From NCBI GenBank assembly GCA_900548695.1, contig URLC01000001.1:186001-250000 (forward strand): a stretch of 64,000 nucleotides of DNA, read 5' to 3'. This document shows positions 49,729-58,524 of this stretch, piece by piece (position 1 is the first letter of the stretch; the number at the start of each line of letters is the position of its first letter). Source of the stretch: an uncultured Mycoplasmatota bacterium (GTDB lineage: Bacteria > Bacillota_I > Bacilli_A > RF39 > UBA660). The translations under genes and the position numbers were made by a program. The notes beneath the pieces were generated by a model. That model did no database searches. It had not been told where the DNA came from and saw only the letters and a program-made list of their open reading frames with translations.

Positions 49729-51405
49729 ATGAAGTTAAAGGGTAGTTATTTTTTTACACAGAAAGAAGTTGTTAAGGATGAAGAAGCTGTTAGTGCCAAT
49801 TTATTGGTTAGAGCTGGAATGATTAAGAAAGTTGGAAGTGGAATATATACATTTTTACCATTAGGTTTAAGAGTTATTAGAAAAATAGAAAATATTGTGC
49901 GTGAGGAAATGGAAGAAATATCTTCTTGTGAATTGGTTATGCCTAGTATTATTCCAGAAGAAATATATGAAAATAGTGGGAGATTGGAATCTTTTGGTGA
50001 TGATATGTTTCGACTTACTGATAGGTTTAATAGACATTATGTTTTAGGTCCTACTCATGAAGAATTATTTGTAGAAGTAGCAAGAGATGTTATTCAATCT
50101 TATAAAGATATGCCACTTAGTTTATATCAAATGGCTAATAAGTATAGAGATGAACCTAGAAGTCGTTATGGATTAATTCGTACACGTGAATTTATTATGA
50201 AAGATGCTTATACTTTTGATAAGGATGAAGAATCTCTTTCAATATCATATAAAGCAATGTTTGATGCATATCATAAGATTTTTAGAAAAATTGGTTTAGA
50301 TTATCAAGTAGTTCAAGCATCAACGGGGGCTATGGGTGGAAATTTATCAGAAGAATTTCAAGCGTTATGTGATGTTGGCGAAGATACATTGGTAATTTGT
50401 AATGATTGTGGTTATGCAACCAATTTAGAAATTTGTGAGTGTAAAAATATAGGTGGTTCGTTAGATGAAGAAGAACAAAATAAAGAATTACTTCATACTC
50501 CTAATGTGGGAACTATAGAAGATTTACATAAGCAGTATAATGTTGATCCTAAAAAAACTGTAAAAACATTGATTTATAAGGTGGATGGTAATTTTTATGC
50601 TTTTTTAGTTAGAGGGGATAGAGAACTTAATGAAGAAAAGGTCGCTTGCGTTTTAGGAGCAAAAGAAGTTATTATGGCTACTTTAGAGGAGGATGAATTG
50701 ATTACTAAAGCTAAAGTTGGTTTTGCTGGTCCTATTGGGTTAAATATTCCGGTTGTTATTGATAATGAAATATTATTAATGAAGAATTTTTTAGTGGGGG
50801 CTAATAAATCTGATTATCATTATATAAACGTTAATTTAAGTGATTTTACGTATGAGAAAGTAGCAGATATTAGAAATGTAAGTGATGATGATTTATGTCC
50901 TAAATGTGGTGGTAAACTTTCTTTTAAACACGGAATTGAAGTTGGAAATACATTTAAGTTAGGAATTAAATATTCAGAAAAATTGAATCTTTATTATGCT
51001 GATGAGGATAATAAATTAAAACCAGTAGTGATGGGGTGCTACGGAATTGGGATTGCTCGTATTTTAGCAGCTTATGTCGAACAACATCATGATGAATATG
51101 GTCTTATATTTTCTAAAGAACTTGCGCCTTATGAAATTTCTATTGTTATAGCTAATACAAAAGATGATGTTCAGGTTGCATTAGCTTTAGAAATTTATCA
51201 TGAGTTACAGTCTCGGGGAGTAGAAGTTCTTTTAGATAATCGAGATTTACGAGCAGGTGTTAAGTTTAAAGATATGGATTTGATTGGTATTCCTAAAAGA
51301 ATTACTGTTGGTAGAAAAGCAAGTGAGGGTATTGTTGAATATAAAGAAAGAATTAATTTAGAAACACAAGAAGTAGAGATTGGTCAAATTTATGATTATA
51401 TCTAG
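49729..51405 (+). CDS. proS: Prolyl-tRNA synthetase, bacterial type with editing domain
   Basis: Class II enzyme of 558 aa. Motif 1 region SGIYTFLPLGLRV, motif 2 YRDEPRSRYGLIRTREFIMKDAY, motif 3 GCYGIGIARILAAYVEQ. The inserted editing domain (about 220-400) includes KTVKTLIYKVDGNFYAFLVRGDRELNEEK, which removes mischarged alanine. The C-terminal anticodon domain holds VEVLLDNRD and KFKDMDLIGIP. ATG 49729 follows AGGAGGGATAAA, the same sequence that precedes metG. Confidence 0.96.
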   Translation: MKLKGSYFFTQKEVVKDEEAVSANLLVRAGMIKKVGSGIYTFLPLGLRVIRKIENIVREEMEEISSCELVMPSIIPEEIYENSGRLESFGDDMFRLTDRFNRHYVLGPTHEELFVEVARDVIQSYKDMPLSLYQMANKYRDEPRSRYGLIRTREFIMKDAYTFDKDEESLSISYKAMFDAYHKIFRKIGLDYQVVQASTGAMGGNLSEEFQALCDVGEDTLVICNDCGYATNLEICECKNIGGSLDEEEQNKELLHTPNVGTIEDLHKQYNVDPKKTVKTLIYKVDGNFYAFLVRGDRELNEEKVACVLGAKEVIMATLEEDELITKAKVGFAGPIGLNIPVVIDNEILLMKNFLVGANKSDYHYINVNLSDFTYEKVADIRNVSDDDLCPKCGGKLSFKHGIEVGNTFKLGIKYSEKLNLYYADEDNKLKPVVMGCYGIGIARILAAYVEQHHDEYGLIFSKELAPYEISIVIANTKDDVQVALALEIYHELQSRGVEVLLDNRDLRAGVKFKDMDLIGIPKRITVGRKASEGIVEYKERINLETQEVEIGQIYDYI

Positions 51406-51463
51406 TTTCTTGCTTTTTTCTTGTTTTTGTGTTATAATATGTCAAACGTTAAGGGGGGATACG

Positions 51464-52222
51464 ATGGGACAATATCAAGATAAAAGAGAAAAAAAGATAA
51501 TTATTGCTGGTTCTTCAGAAGTAGTTCCTAATATTTTTGAGTTAGAAAAAATTGGGGCAGGTCATGATGGTTATATTTTTAGATTTAATGATCGGGTTTT
51601 AAAACTGTTAAAATATGATATTAATTTGAGAAAAGAAAGAAATTTAATGACTTTTGATAAGGCGGAGTTGTTTAAAAATAGTTTTAACCTTGAAAGAGTA
51701 ACACAACCAATTGATTTTTTATTAGACGAAGATGGTATTTATAGTGGTTATGTTATGAATTATATTGAGGATTTGACATCTTTTAGAAAAGAAGGAACCC
51801 CAAGATATCGTCAACCAGGAGATTTTAGTTGTGGTGATTTAATTTCGTCAACAGAAATATTACAATCTGATTTTTCCAAGATGTCATCTAAAGATATTGT
51901 TGTTCGTGATATTAATTCTGGTAGTTACATTTTTGCATCTGACTTTATGCATTTGTGTGATATGGATAAATATTATCTTGGAAAAAACGCAGCTTATTTT
52001 AATAAACAAAGTTTAAACTTTGTAATAGCTAAATTTTTATATATGGAAATGGTAAAGACTGGAGATTTTTCTAGAGAAGATAAGAAACTTTTAAATAGAT
52101 GGGTAGCAAAACAATCAAATAGTCAGTCCTTTTTATCAGAAGTTAAGTCAGATATTGGAACTAATTATTCAACTTCCATTTCTGATTACGCTAGTGAAAA
52201 GGTAAAAACCTTAATTCGTTAG
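51464..52222 (+). CDS. Predicted protein kinase-fold protein, unknown substrate
   Basis: A 252-residue cytoplasmic protein with a readable kinase-like layout: a Gly-rich loop GAGHDG at 31-36, a strand with Lys47 (RVLKLLKYD), a hinge (GYVMNYIEDL near 95-104), a catalytic-loop-like DIVVRDINSGSYIF with Asp149, and CDMDKY with Asp166 in the DFG position. These spacings fit the protein kinase-like superfamily, with an unusual RDIN instead of HRDLKxxN. ATG 51464 follows AAGGGGGG; TATAAT just upstream (near 51431) gives its own promoter. It lies between proS and secG, where no kinase is expected. No homolog is recognised. Confidence 0.65.
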   Translation: MGQYQDKREKKIIIAGSSEVVPNIFELEKIGAGHDGYIFRFNDRVLKLLKYDINLRKERNLMTFDKAELFKNSFNLERVTQPIDFLLDEDGIYSGYVMNYIEDLTSFRKEGTPRYRQPGDFSCGDLISSTEILQSDFSKMSSKDIVVRDINSGSYIFASDFMHLCDMDKYYLGKNAAYFNKQSLNFVIAKFLYMEMVKTGDFSREDKKLLNRWVAKQSNSQSFLSEVKSDIGTNYSTSISDYASEKVKTLIR

Positions 52223-52277
52223 TTGCATTATTTATTAAAATATGTTATTATATTGGTATTGTTAACGGAGGTGTGCG

Positions 52278-52493
52278 ATGGAAACAGCGCTCTTAATTAT
52301 ATCAATTTTATTAATTGTAATTGTGCTTTTACAAAGTAGTAAAGCAGAAGGTGCAGCTCAAATTATCTCAGGGAATACTTCTGAGCTATTTAGTCACCGT
52401 AAGGAAAGAGGATCTGAATTATTTATTAGTCGTCTTACTTTAATTTTAGGATTAGCGTTTTTTATTATTTGTTTAGTTGCTATGTTTATTTAA
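52278..52493 (+). CDS. secG: SecG preprotein translocase subunit
   Basis: Two-pass membrane subunit of the Sec channel, 71 aa. The typical core is LIVIVLLQSSKAEGAAQIISGNTSELF followed by the second membrane segment near the end. GGAGGTG precedes the ATG. secG-rnr-smpB order is the same as in Bacillus. A terminator follows. Confidence 0.93.
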   Translation: METALLIISILLIVIVLLQSSKAEGAAQIISGNTSELFSHRKERGSELFISRLTLILGLAFFIICLVAMFI

Positions 52494-52503
52494 CTGAATT
52501 TAT

Positions 52504-52526
52504 AAGTCCTTTACAGGACTTTTTTG
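52504..52526 (+). terminator. Intrinsic terminator after secG
   Basis: AAGTCCT and AGGACTT with loop TTAC, followed by T. Confidence 0.85.
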
Positions 52527-52592
52527 TTTTCAATGATTTTTTCTAGGTATATTGATAAAAATACAGTATAATAAGAGTAGAAGGTGATACTA

Positions 52593-54701
52593 ATGAAAGA
52601 TGACATTATTAATATATTAAAAAATAGTGATAAAGCACTTAGCATTTATGAGTTGCAGGATGAATTAGGTTTAAAAAGTGTTGAGGAAGTAAAACAACTT
52701 AGTGAGGTATTAAGGTGTTTAGAGGAAGAAGTTGTTATTTATTGTTCTAATAAAGGACGTTATATGATGCTTGAAGATAGCCATTTAAGAAAAGGGGTTA
52801 TGAGAGCTAATAAAAAAGGCTTTGGCTTTGTGGAAATAGAAAATATGGATGATGATGTTTATATTGCTCCAGAAAATATGAACGGAGCTATTCATAATGA
52901 TATTGTCTTAGTTGAAATTACTAGTAAAATGAATATAGATCGTTTAGAAGGGCGTATTTTGAAAGTTATAAAACGTCAAGTCGAAAGATATATTGGAGAA
53001 ATAAACTTTGATAATAAAGGTATTGGACATATTACTTTAGATGATTCTAAAATTAAATTAAATATTCAAGTTTCAAAAGAGAATTCTTTAAATGCTGTTG
53101 ATGGACATAAAGTAGTTGTTGAATTGTTAAAGAAGTTGAATAATAATTTAAAGTATGATGGTAAAGTAATTGAAATAATTGGTCATAAGAATGATCCAGG
53201 TACGGATATTTTATCTATTGTTTATAAGTACAATATTAATACAGAATTCCCAGAAGATGTTAAAGAAGAAGTGAAAACACTTCCAATGGAAGTTCGTGAC
53301 ATTGACAAGATTGGTCGTCGAGATTTACGTAATATGGAAATATTTACTATTGATGGTGATGACACTAAGGACATAGATGATGCTATTTCTATTGAAAGAA
53401 TGAGTAATGGTCATTATAAATTAGGGGTTCATATTGCTGATGTTAGTTATTATGTTAAAGAAGGTAGTCCCTTAGATAATGAAGCTATGGAAAGAGGAAC
53501 CAGTGTTTATTTAGTTGATAGGGTAATTCCAATGTTACCACATGAACTTTCTAATGGTATTTGTTCTTTAAATCCTAATGTTGATAGATTGGCTATTTCA
53601 TGTGTTATGGAATTTGATCATGATGGGAAGCAAATAGACTATGATATTTTTCCAAGTGTTATCCGGTCGCGTATTCAAATGACTTATAAGAAAGTTAACA
53701 GTATTTTGGAAAAAGATGTGATTCCAGAAGGTTATGAACCGTATGTCGATTCTTTAAAATTAATGGCAGAGCTATCTAAAATTTTACGTAAGATGAAGGA
53801 TAAGCGTGGTTATATTGATTTTGAAGTGGATGAGGCAAAAATTTTAGTTGATGAAAATTGCAAACCTACGGAAGTTATTTTAAGAGAAAGGGGTACTGGT
53901 GAGAAGTTAATTGAAGACTTTATGATTGCTGCAAATGAATGTGTTGCAACGCATATTTATTTTATGTCACTTCCTTTTATTTATCGAGTACATGAAGTTC
54001 CTAAAGAAGAAAAACTTCGTAGTTACTTAGGCTTTGTTGGAAGCTTAGGTTATCAAGTACCGGGAGATTTAAAAGACAATAGTCCTAAAACTGTACAAAA
54101 AATTATTCATTTCTTAGAGGATAAGCCAGAGTTTAAAATTTTATCCAGTTTACTTTTAAGAAGTATGCAAAAAGCAGTTTATCGTCCTGAGAATTTAGGT
54201 CATTATGGTCTTGCTAGTAAGTGTTATACACACTTTACTTCACCAATTAGACGTTATCCAGATACCACTGTTCATCGTTTGTTACATACATATTTGTTTG
54301 ATAAAAAATTAGATATGGGTACTATTCGTAAATGGGAGGAAAAATTAGTTTATATTTCAGAACATTCATCAGATCGTGAACGTGCTAGTATTGATTGTGA
54401 ACGTGAAGTTGAAGATATGAAAATGGCTGAGTATATGGAAAATCACATAGGAGAAGAGTTTGAAGGAATGATTTCTTCTGTAACTAGTTTTGGTATGTTT
54501 ATTGAATTAGATAATTTAATTGAAGGATTAGTTCCATTACGAGATATGAAAGACTTTTTTCATTATGATGAAGAGCATATGACTTTAACTGGTGAAAAGA
54601 GTCATGTAAAATATACGATTGGTGAAAGGGTATTAATTAAAGTTGTTCGTGCTTCTAAGGAAGAGAAAACAATAGATTTTGAGGTTGTAAGGAAGTTGTA
54701 G
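52593..54701 (+). CDS. rnr: Ribonuclease R
   Basis: 3'-5' exoribonuclease of the RNB family, 702 aa, that degrades structured RNA and works with tmRNA-SmpB. N-terminal winged helix (LSIYELQDELGLKSVEEVKQL), cold-shock domains with KGFGFVEIENMDDDVYIAPEN, RNB core with TIDGDDTKDIDDAISIE and the acidic catalytic residues, and a C-terminal S1 domain (EFEGMISSVTSFGMFIELDN). ATG 52593 fits AAGGTGA; the upstream GTG overlaps that site. The next gene starts one base after its stop. Confidence 0.96.
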   Translation: MKDDIINILKNSDKALSIYELQDELGLKSVEEVKQLSEVLRCLEEEVVIYCSNKGRYMMLEDSHLRKGVMRANKKGFGFVEIENMDDDVYIAPENMNGAIHNDIVLVEITSKMNIDRLEGRILKVIKRQVERYIGEINFDNKGIGHITLDDSKIKLNIQVSKENSLNAVDGHKVVVELLKKLNNNLKYDGKVIEIIGHKNDPGTDILSIVYKYNINTEFPEDVKEEVKTLPMEVRDIDKIGRRDLRNMEIFTIDGDDTKDIDDAISIERMSNGHYKLGVHIADVSYYVKEGSPLDNEAMERGTSVYLVDRVIPMLPHELSNGICSLNPNVDRLAISCVMEFDHDGKQIDYDIFPSVIRSRIQMTYKKVNSILEKDVIPEGYEPYVDSLKLMAELSKILRKMKDKRGYIDFEVDEAKILVDENCKPTEVILRERGTGEKLIEDFMIAANECVATHIYFMSLPFIYRVHEVPKEEKLRSYLGFVGSLGYQVPGDLKDNSPKTVQKIIHFLEDKPEFKILSSLLLRSMQKAVYRPENLGHYGLASKCYTHFTSPIRRYPDTTVHRLLHTYLFDKKLDMGTIRKWEEKLVYISEHSSDRERASIDCEREVEDMKMAEYMENHIGEEFEGMISSVTSFGMFIELDNLIEGLVPLRDMKDFFHYDEEHMTLTGEKSHVKYTIGERVLIKVVRASKEEKTIDFEVVRKL

Positions 54702-54702
54702 T

Positions 54703-55890
54703 ATGGCAAAGAAAAAAGTTAGAAAGTTAAAGAAAGAAGTTAAAGTCTTGTTTGTTGTTTGTATATTGATATTAGGACTTTCTGTTTATTTTTTTACTTC
54801 TAACTTTTCTTTTAGTAAATATAAGGAAGATAAAAGAGTAGTAAAAAAGGAAGAAAAACTTAAATATCCACAGGAATATTCTTTTGACTTGTTTATGGTT
54901 GGAGATGCTTTAATACACAGTTCAGTCTATGAAGATGCTCATCTTGATTCTGGAAAATATGACTTTAAACCAATGTTACAGTATATTAAACCTATTTCTT
55001 CACAGTATGATTTAGCTTATTATAATCAAGAAACAATTTTGGGTGGAGAAGATCTTGGTTATTCTAACTATCCTTGTTTTAATTCTCCTGATGCAGTAGG
55101 AGATGCTTTTATAGATGCTGGATTTAATCTTGTTTCACTCGCAACTAATCATACGATGGATCAGGGAGAAAGAGGAGTGTTGCATTCTGTTGATTATTGG
55201 TCTAGTAAAAAGAATATAGTTTGGGATGGTCAAAGAAATTCCTGGGAAGAAAGAAATAAGGAACGTATTTACGAAAAGAATGGTATTAAGTATGCTTTTT
55301 TTTCGTATACTACGTGGACTAATGGATTGGAAACCCCAACTGGAAAAGAGTATTTAAATAATGTTTATAGTCCAGAAAAAGCCAAGGCAGATATTGATAA
55401 AATTCGTGATAAAGTTGATTTGATTATTGTGGCAATGCACTGGGGAACAGAATATTCTTTAGATATTTCTGCTGAACAAAAGGAGATTGCTAATTATTTA
55501 TCCTCTTTAGGAGTACAATTAATTATTGGAAGTCATCCTCATGTAGTAGAACCTGTAGAATATATTAATGATGGAAAAACTTTTGTTATTTATTCTTTAG
55601 GTAATTTTATTTCTGATCAGGCTGGAATAGAAAGACTAATTGGGCTTTCGATGGAAGTTATGGTAAAAAAAGTAGTGGAAGAGGATGGTACTACTTTGAA
55701 GATAGAAAATCCAAAAGCAGAATTAATTTATACAAAATCTAATTATGGAAGAAAGAGAAATTTTAGAGTTTATCCATATTCAAATTTAAATGACTCGATT
55801 CTTTCTAATTATTCTACTTATTATAATAAATATAAAAATATCGTTAGTTCTCAATATCCAGATCTTGTATGGGGACTTAGCAGGAGTTGA
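54703..55890 (+). CDS. CapA-family membrane-anchored metallophosphatase-like protein
   Basis: A 395-residue protein with a basic head, one membrane segment (about 14-31) and an extracellular CapA/PgsA-type domain. Motifs: FMVGDALIHSSV, AYYNQETILGG, SLATNHTMDQGERG, VAMHWGTEYSLDIS and GSHPHVVEPVEYI, which supply the metal-binding Asp, Asn and His residues of the calcineurin-like fold. CapA takes part in poly-gamma-glutamate export in Bacillus; most relatives are uncharacterised. No capB or capC is nearby. It starts one base after rnr and smpB starts four bases after it, so the three are one operon. Confidence 0.88.
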   Translation: MAKKKVRKLKKEVKVLFVVCILILGLSVYFFTSNFSFSKYKEDKRVVKKEEKLKYPQEYSFDLFMVGDALIHSSVYEDAHLDSGKYDFKPMLQYIKPISSQYDLAYYNQETILGGEDLGYSNYPCFNSPDAVGDAFIDAGFNLVSLATNHTMDQGERGVLHSVDYWSSKKNIVWDGQRNSWEERNKERIYEKNGIKYAFFSYTTWTNGLETPTGKEYLNNVYSPEKAKADIDKIRDKVDLIIVAMHWGTEYSLDISAEQKEIANYLSSLGVQLIIGSHPHVVEPVEYINDGKTFVIYSLGNFISDQAGIERLIGLSMEVMVKKVVEEDGTTLKIENPKAELIYTKSNYGRKRNFRVYPYSNLNDSILSNYSTYYNKYKNIVSSQYPDLVWGLSRS

Positions 55891-55894
55891 TTAG

Positions 55895-56335
55895 ATGGAA
55901 ATTTTAAATAGAAAAGCAAAATATGATTATTTTGTTGAAGCAGTATATGAAGCTGGTATTGCGTTAACTGGAACAGAAATAAAATCGATTCGTAATGGAA
56001 ATTGTAATATTAAAGATTGCTATGGAATTGTTAAAAATCATGAAGTATATCTTTTAAATATGTATGTTGCTCCTTACAAAGAAGGTAATATTTTTAATCA
56101 TGAAGAAAGTCGTAGTCGTAAGTTATTACTTCATAAAAAAGAAATAAAAAAGATAGAAGATGCAATCCAATTAAAGGGACTTACATTAGTACCTATCAAG
56201 CTTTATTTTAAAGATAATAGATTAAAAGTAGCTTTGGGAATTTGTCGAGGTAAGAAAGACTATGATAAACGTGAAGCCATTAAAGAAAGAGATATTAAGA
56301 AAGAAACGTTAAGAAATATTAAAAATTATTCATAA
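55895..56335 (+). CDS. smpB: SmpB, tmRNA-binding protein
   Basis: Partner of tmRNA in ribosome rescue, 146 aa. Blocks NRKAKYDYFVEAVYEAGIAL, GTEIKSIRNGNCNIKD, RSRKLLLHKKEI and GLTLVPIKLYFKDNRLKVALGICRGKK are complete, with a basic C-terminal tail. The tmRNA gene lies ~4.4 kb downstream on the other strand. Confidence 0.97.
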   Translation: MEILNRKAKYDYFVEAVYEAGIALTGTEIKSIRNGNCNIKDCYGIVKNHEVYLLNMYVAPYKEGNIFNHEESRSRKLLLHKKEIKKIEDAIQLKGLTLVPIKLYFKDNRLKVALGICRGKKDYDKREAIKERDIKKETLRNIKNYS

Positions 56336-56364
56336 AAAAAGACATTATTTTGATGTCTTTTTTG
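56334..56364. terminator. Bidirectional terminator between smpB and the leftward membrane gene
   Basis: AAAAAAGACAT and ATGTCTTTTTT around TATTTTG; T runs serve both strands. Confidence 0.85.
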
Positions 56365-56815
56365 TTTTAGATTTGGTGCGTTCTTTACTTTTTGTTTTTT
56401 TCTTTCCTCTAGTTTTGGCTTTTATTGCTTCTATTTTTTTTAATTCTTTTTCTGCTACCACAGCTAAATAATAGATTCCAGCTCCTAATATTACAGCTAT
56501 ACAATCAAAATTATTAAAAATCTTTTGGTTTATTTGAATATATATTAATGATACTATTCCAAATAATGCTAGAGCTAAAGCAATGTTTTTAGTCACAGTA
56601 TATTTTCTTGTGAAAGTAGTAATTCCACCACTGATTGCTAGAATAGATATGATATATGATAAGATGATATTAATTATTTCATGGTGTTCATGGCCTGGGA
56701 AAACACCTATTATATTTCCTGTTATTGTTAGAGTTCCTAATATGGCGTATGCTATACCGAAGATAATCATAACTATTCCTAAAAATTTTAAAGCTCCATT
56801 TTGTTCTTTTTCCAT
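56345..56815 (-). CDS. Four-segment membrane protein with Lys-rich tail, unknown function
   Basis: A 156-residue protein with four predicted membrane segments (about 10-33, 46-66, 74-94 and 100-118) and a strongly basic C-terminal tail (KTRGKKKTKSKERTKSK). A His/Glu patch (PGHEHHEI) sits in the first outer loop. GAGGTA precedes the start. I recognise no family; the tail may bind phospholipid or nucleic acid. It is transcribed leftward into the terminator shared with smpB and is separate from the AIM24 gene by 76 bases. Confidence 0.6.
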   Translation of the reverse strand: MEKEQNGALKFLGIVMIIFGIAYAILGTLTITGNIIGVFPGHEHHEIINIILSYIISILAISGGITTFTRKYTVTKNIALALALFGIVSLIYIQINQKIFNNFDCIAVILGAGIYYLAVVAEKELKKIEAIKAKTRGKKKTKSKERTKSKTKKTSK

Positions 56816-56891
56816 TTTTATACCTCACTTTATTTTCTATACTTATACTATTACTATACTATTTTTTGACGTCTTTTTCAAATTTTAATTC

Positions 56892-57656
56892 TTACATTTT
56901 GTCAACTGGTGCTAATAAAATTTTACCAGTTCCACGGAATACATTGACTAAGCCTTCACCTGATGCGGCTGAACCGACTAGTGTTTTTCCTGAACGTTCA
57001 ACGGTAAAGGTAAGACTGCCACTCCATGCAATAGCCATATTACCATCGATTTTTAGTACATCATTTTGTAGTTCTATCTCAATTAATTCTTCTTGTGGAC
57101 AAGGAGATTCAATGCATAATATTCCTTTTCCTTCTATACCTAGGTTAAATAGACCTTCATTACCAGCAACAGCTGATGAAATATTACTACGCATGACGGC
57201 TTTTTGTTGTAGATTGGATTCACAAGCTAAAAATAGACCATCATCTAAAACAATTGAACCATTCCAGTTTTCTAAGTTTAATAGTATTATGTGACGGTAG
57301 GTCGGTTCTAAAACCATTATCCCATCTCCAGTGTATTCTGGTTTGATGGCTGATTCACCAGTGACTTTTCCTCTTACTGCTTTTGAAAGTAAGTCACCAA
57401 CCCCTTTTAGACCAGTTGTAGCATTAACGTTTCCTACCATCCATTGCATTGTTCCTGATTGAACGGTTACTGATGATATGGCTAGATTACAAATTAATTG
57501 TCTTTTTCTAACATTCATTAAGTTACTAAAGTAACTTATTTCTGCAGTGGCTGGAGTAACGCTTAAGTCTCTTACATATTCAATTACTTTAAATGGTCCT
57601 AATTCTCCGATAATTCTAATATCATTATTGTTTGTAAAATTTGATATTTTGTACAT
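56892..57656 (-). CDS. AIM24 family protein
   Basis: A 254-residue protein of the AIM24/TIGR00266 group, a beta-rich fold found in bacteria and mitochondria, without an established reaction. Blocks SGTMQWMVGNVNATTGLKG, GDGIMVLEPTYRHIILL, GLFLACESNL and FNLGIEGKGILCIESPCPQEEL are typical. The N-terminal ~70 residues are shared with the long type. A good leftward promoter lies upstream (57686-57714) and AGAGGTG before the ATG. Confidence 0.88.
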   Translation of the reverse strand: MYKISNFTNNNDIRIIGELGPFKVIEYVRDLSVTPATAEISYFSNLMNVRKRQLICNLAISSVTVQSGTMQWMVGNVNATTGLKGVGDLLSKAVRGKVTGESAIKPEYTGDGIMVLEPTYRHIILLNLENWNGSIVLDDGLFLACESNLQQKAVMRSNISSAVAGNEGLFNLGIEGKGILCIESPCPQEELIEIELQNDVLKIDGNMAIAWSGSLTFTVERSGKTLVGSAASGEGLVNVFRGTGKILLAPVDKM

Positions 57657-57685
57657 ATAACACCTCTTTTTTATTTTATAGTTTT

Positions 57686-57714
57686 ATTATAGCTAATAAT
57701 TATTTTATCTACAA
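57686..57714 (-). promoter_or_regulatory. Leftward promoter of the AIM24 gene
   Basis: On the minus strand TTGTAG (57714-57709), 17 bases and TATAAT (57691-57686). Confidence 0.75.
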
Positions 57715-57730
57715 GGCGTTTTCTGTATAG

Positions 57731-57757
57731 AAAAAGACTAGAATATTAGTCTTTTTT
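57731..57757. terminator. Bidirectional hairpin between divergent genes
   Basis: AAAAGACTA (57732-57740) and TTAGTCTTTT around GAATA, with T runs on both strands. It lies upstream of both neighbours, where a terminator has no obvious gene to end. Confidence 0.65.
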
Positions 57758-57843
57758 ATTTCAATTTATTTTTTTTGAGAAATTTAACATACTATTTTAC
57801 ATAACATTATTATTTTATAAGATAATATTATTGAGGTGGCTAA

Positions 57844-58524
57844 ATGAAGAGAAAATGGAGAATTCTTTTTTTGATAAGTATTGTTGTAATTTTAATAACT
57901 TCTTTTAATATTTTTAAGTATTATTATGGTTATAAAAATGAAAGTGATGTTTTAAATCATATGGCTAAGGGAAAAATGGACACATTATATCAAATTAATT
58001 CGGATGTTGTTGGGGTTATTGTAGTTTCAAATACAGATATTAATTATCCTATTGTTAAAGGTAGTGATAATAGTTATTATTTAAATCATTCTTTTACTAA
58101 AGAAAGTAGTAAGAGAGGAGCAATATTTTTAGATTATCGTAATGATTTAAATAATTTAAGTCGTAACAATATTATTTATGGTCATGGTTTGGTTGATAAT
58201 ACGATGTTTGGTAGTTTGGATAATTTAATTGATTCTAAAACAGATCCTTGTTATATAAAAATAATTACTAATAATAGTAGAATGATATTTAAAGTTTTTA
58301 GTGTTTATACAATAGAAAAAGAAGGTTATTATATTAAGACTTATTTTAGTAATGATAATTATTTTAAGCAGTTTTTAGATACAATTATGAAAAGAAGTAT
58401 TTATGATTTTGATATGGAAGTTGATGTTTATGATAAAATATTAACTCTTTCTACTTGTAAAAATGATTTTGGAAAAAGGATTGTTGTTCACGCTAAATTA
58501 TTAAAAAAAGAAGAAATTAGTTAG
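57844..58524 (+). CDS. Class B sortase
   Basis: Membrane-anchored transpeptidase that links surface proteins to peptidoglycan. 226 aa with an N-terminal membrane segment (about 7-26) and the sortase triad His114 (NNIIYGHG), Cys205 (TLSTC) and Arg212 (GKRIVVHA). The long stretch between the His and Cys and the YPIVKGSDNSYYLNHSF block point to class B. GAGGTGG precedes the ATG. It converges with, and overlaps by eight bases, the gene for a protein bearing an NPETS sorting signal, its probable substrate. Confidence 0.93.
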   Translation: MKRKWRILFLISIVVILITSFNIFKYYYGYKNESDVLNHMAKGKMDTLYQINSDVVGVIVVSNTDINYPIVKGSDNSYYLNHSFTKESSKRGAIFLDYRNDLNNLSRNNIIYGHGLVDNTMFGSLDNLIDSKTDPCYIKIITNNSRMIFKVFSVYTIEKEGYYIKTYFSNDNYFKQFLDTIMKRSIYDFDMEVDVYDKILTLSTCKNDFGKRIVVHAKLLKKEEIS

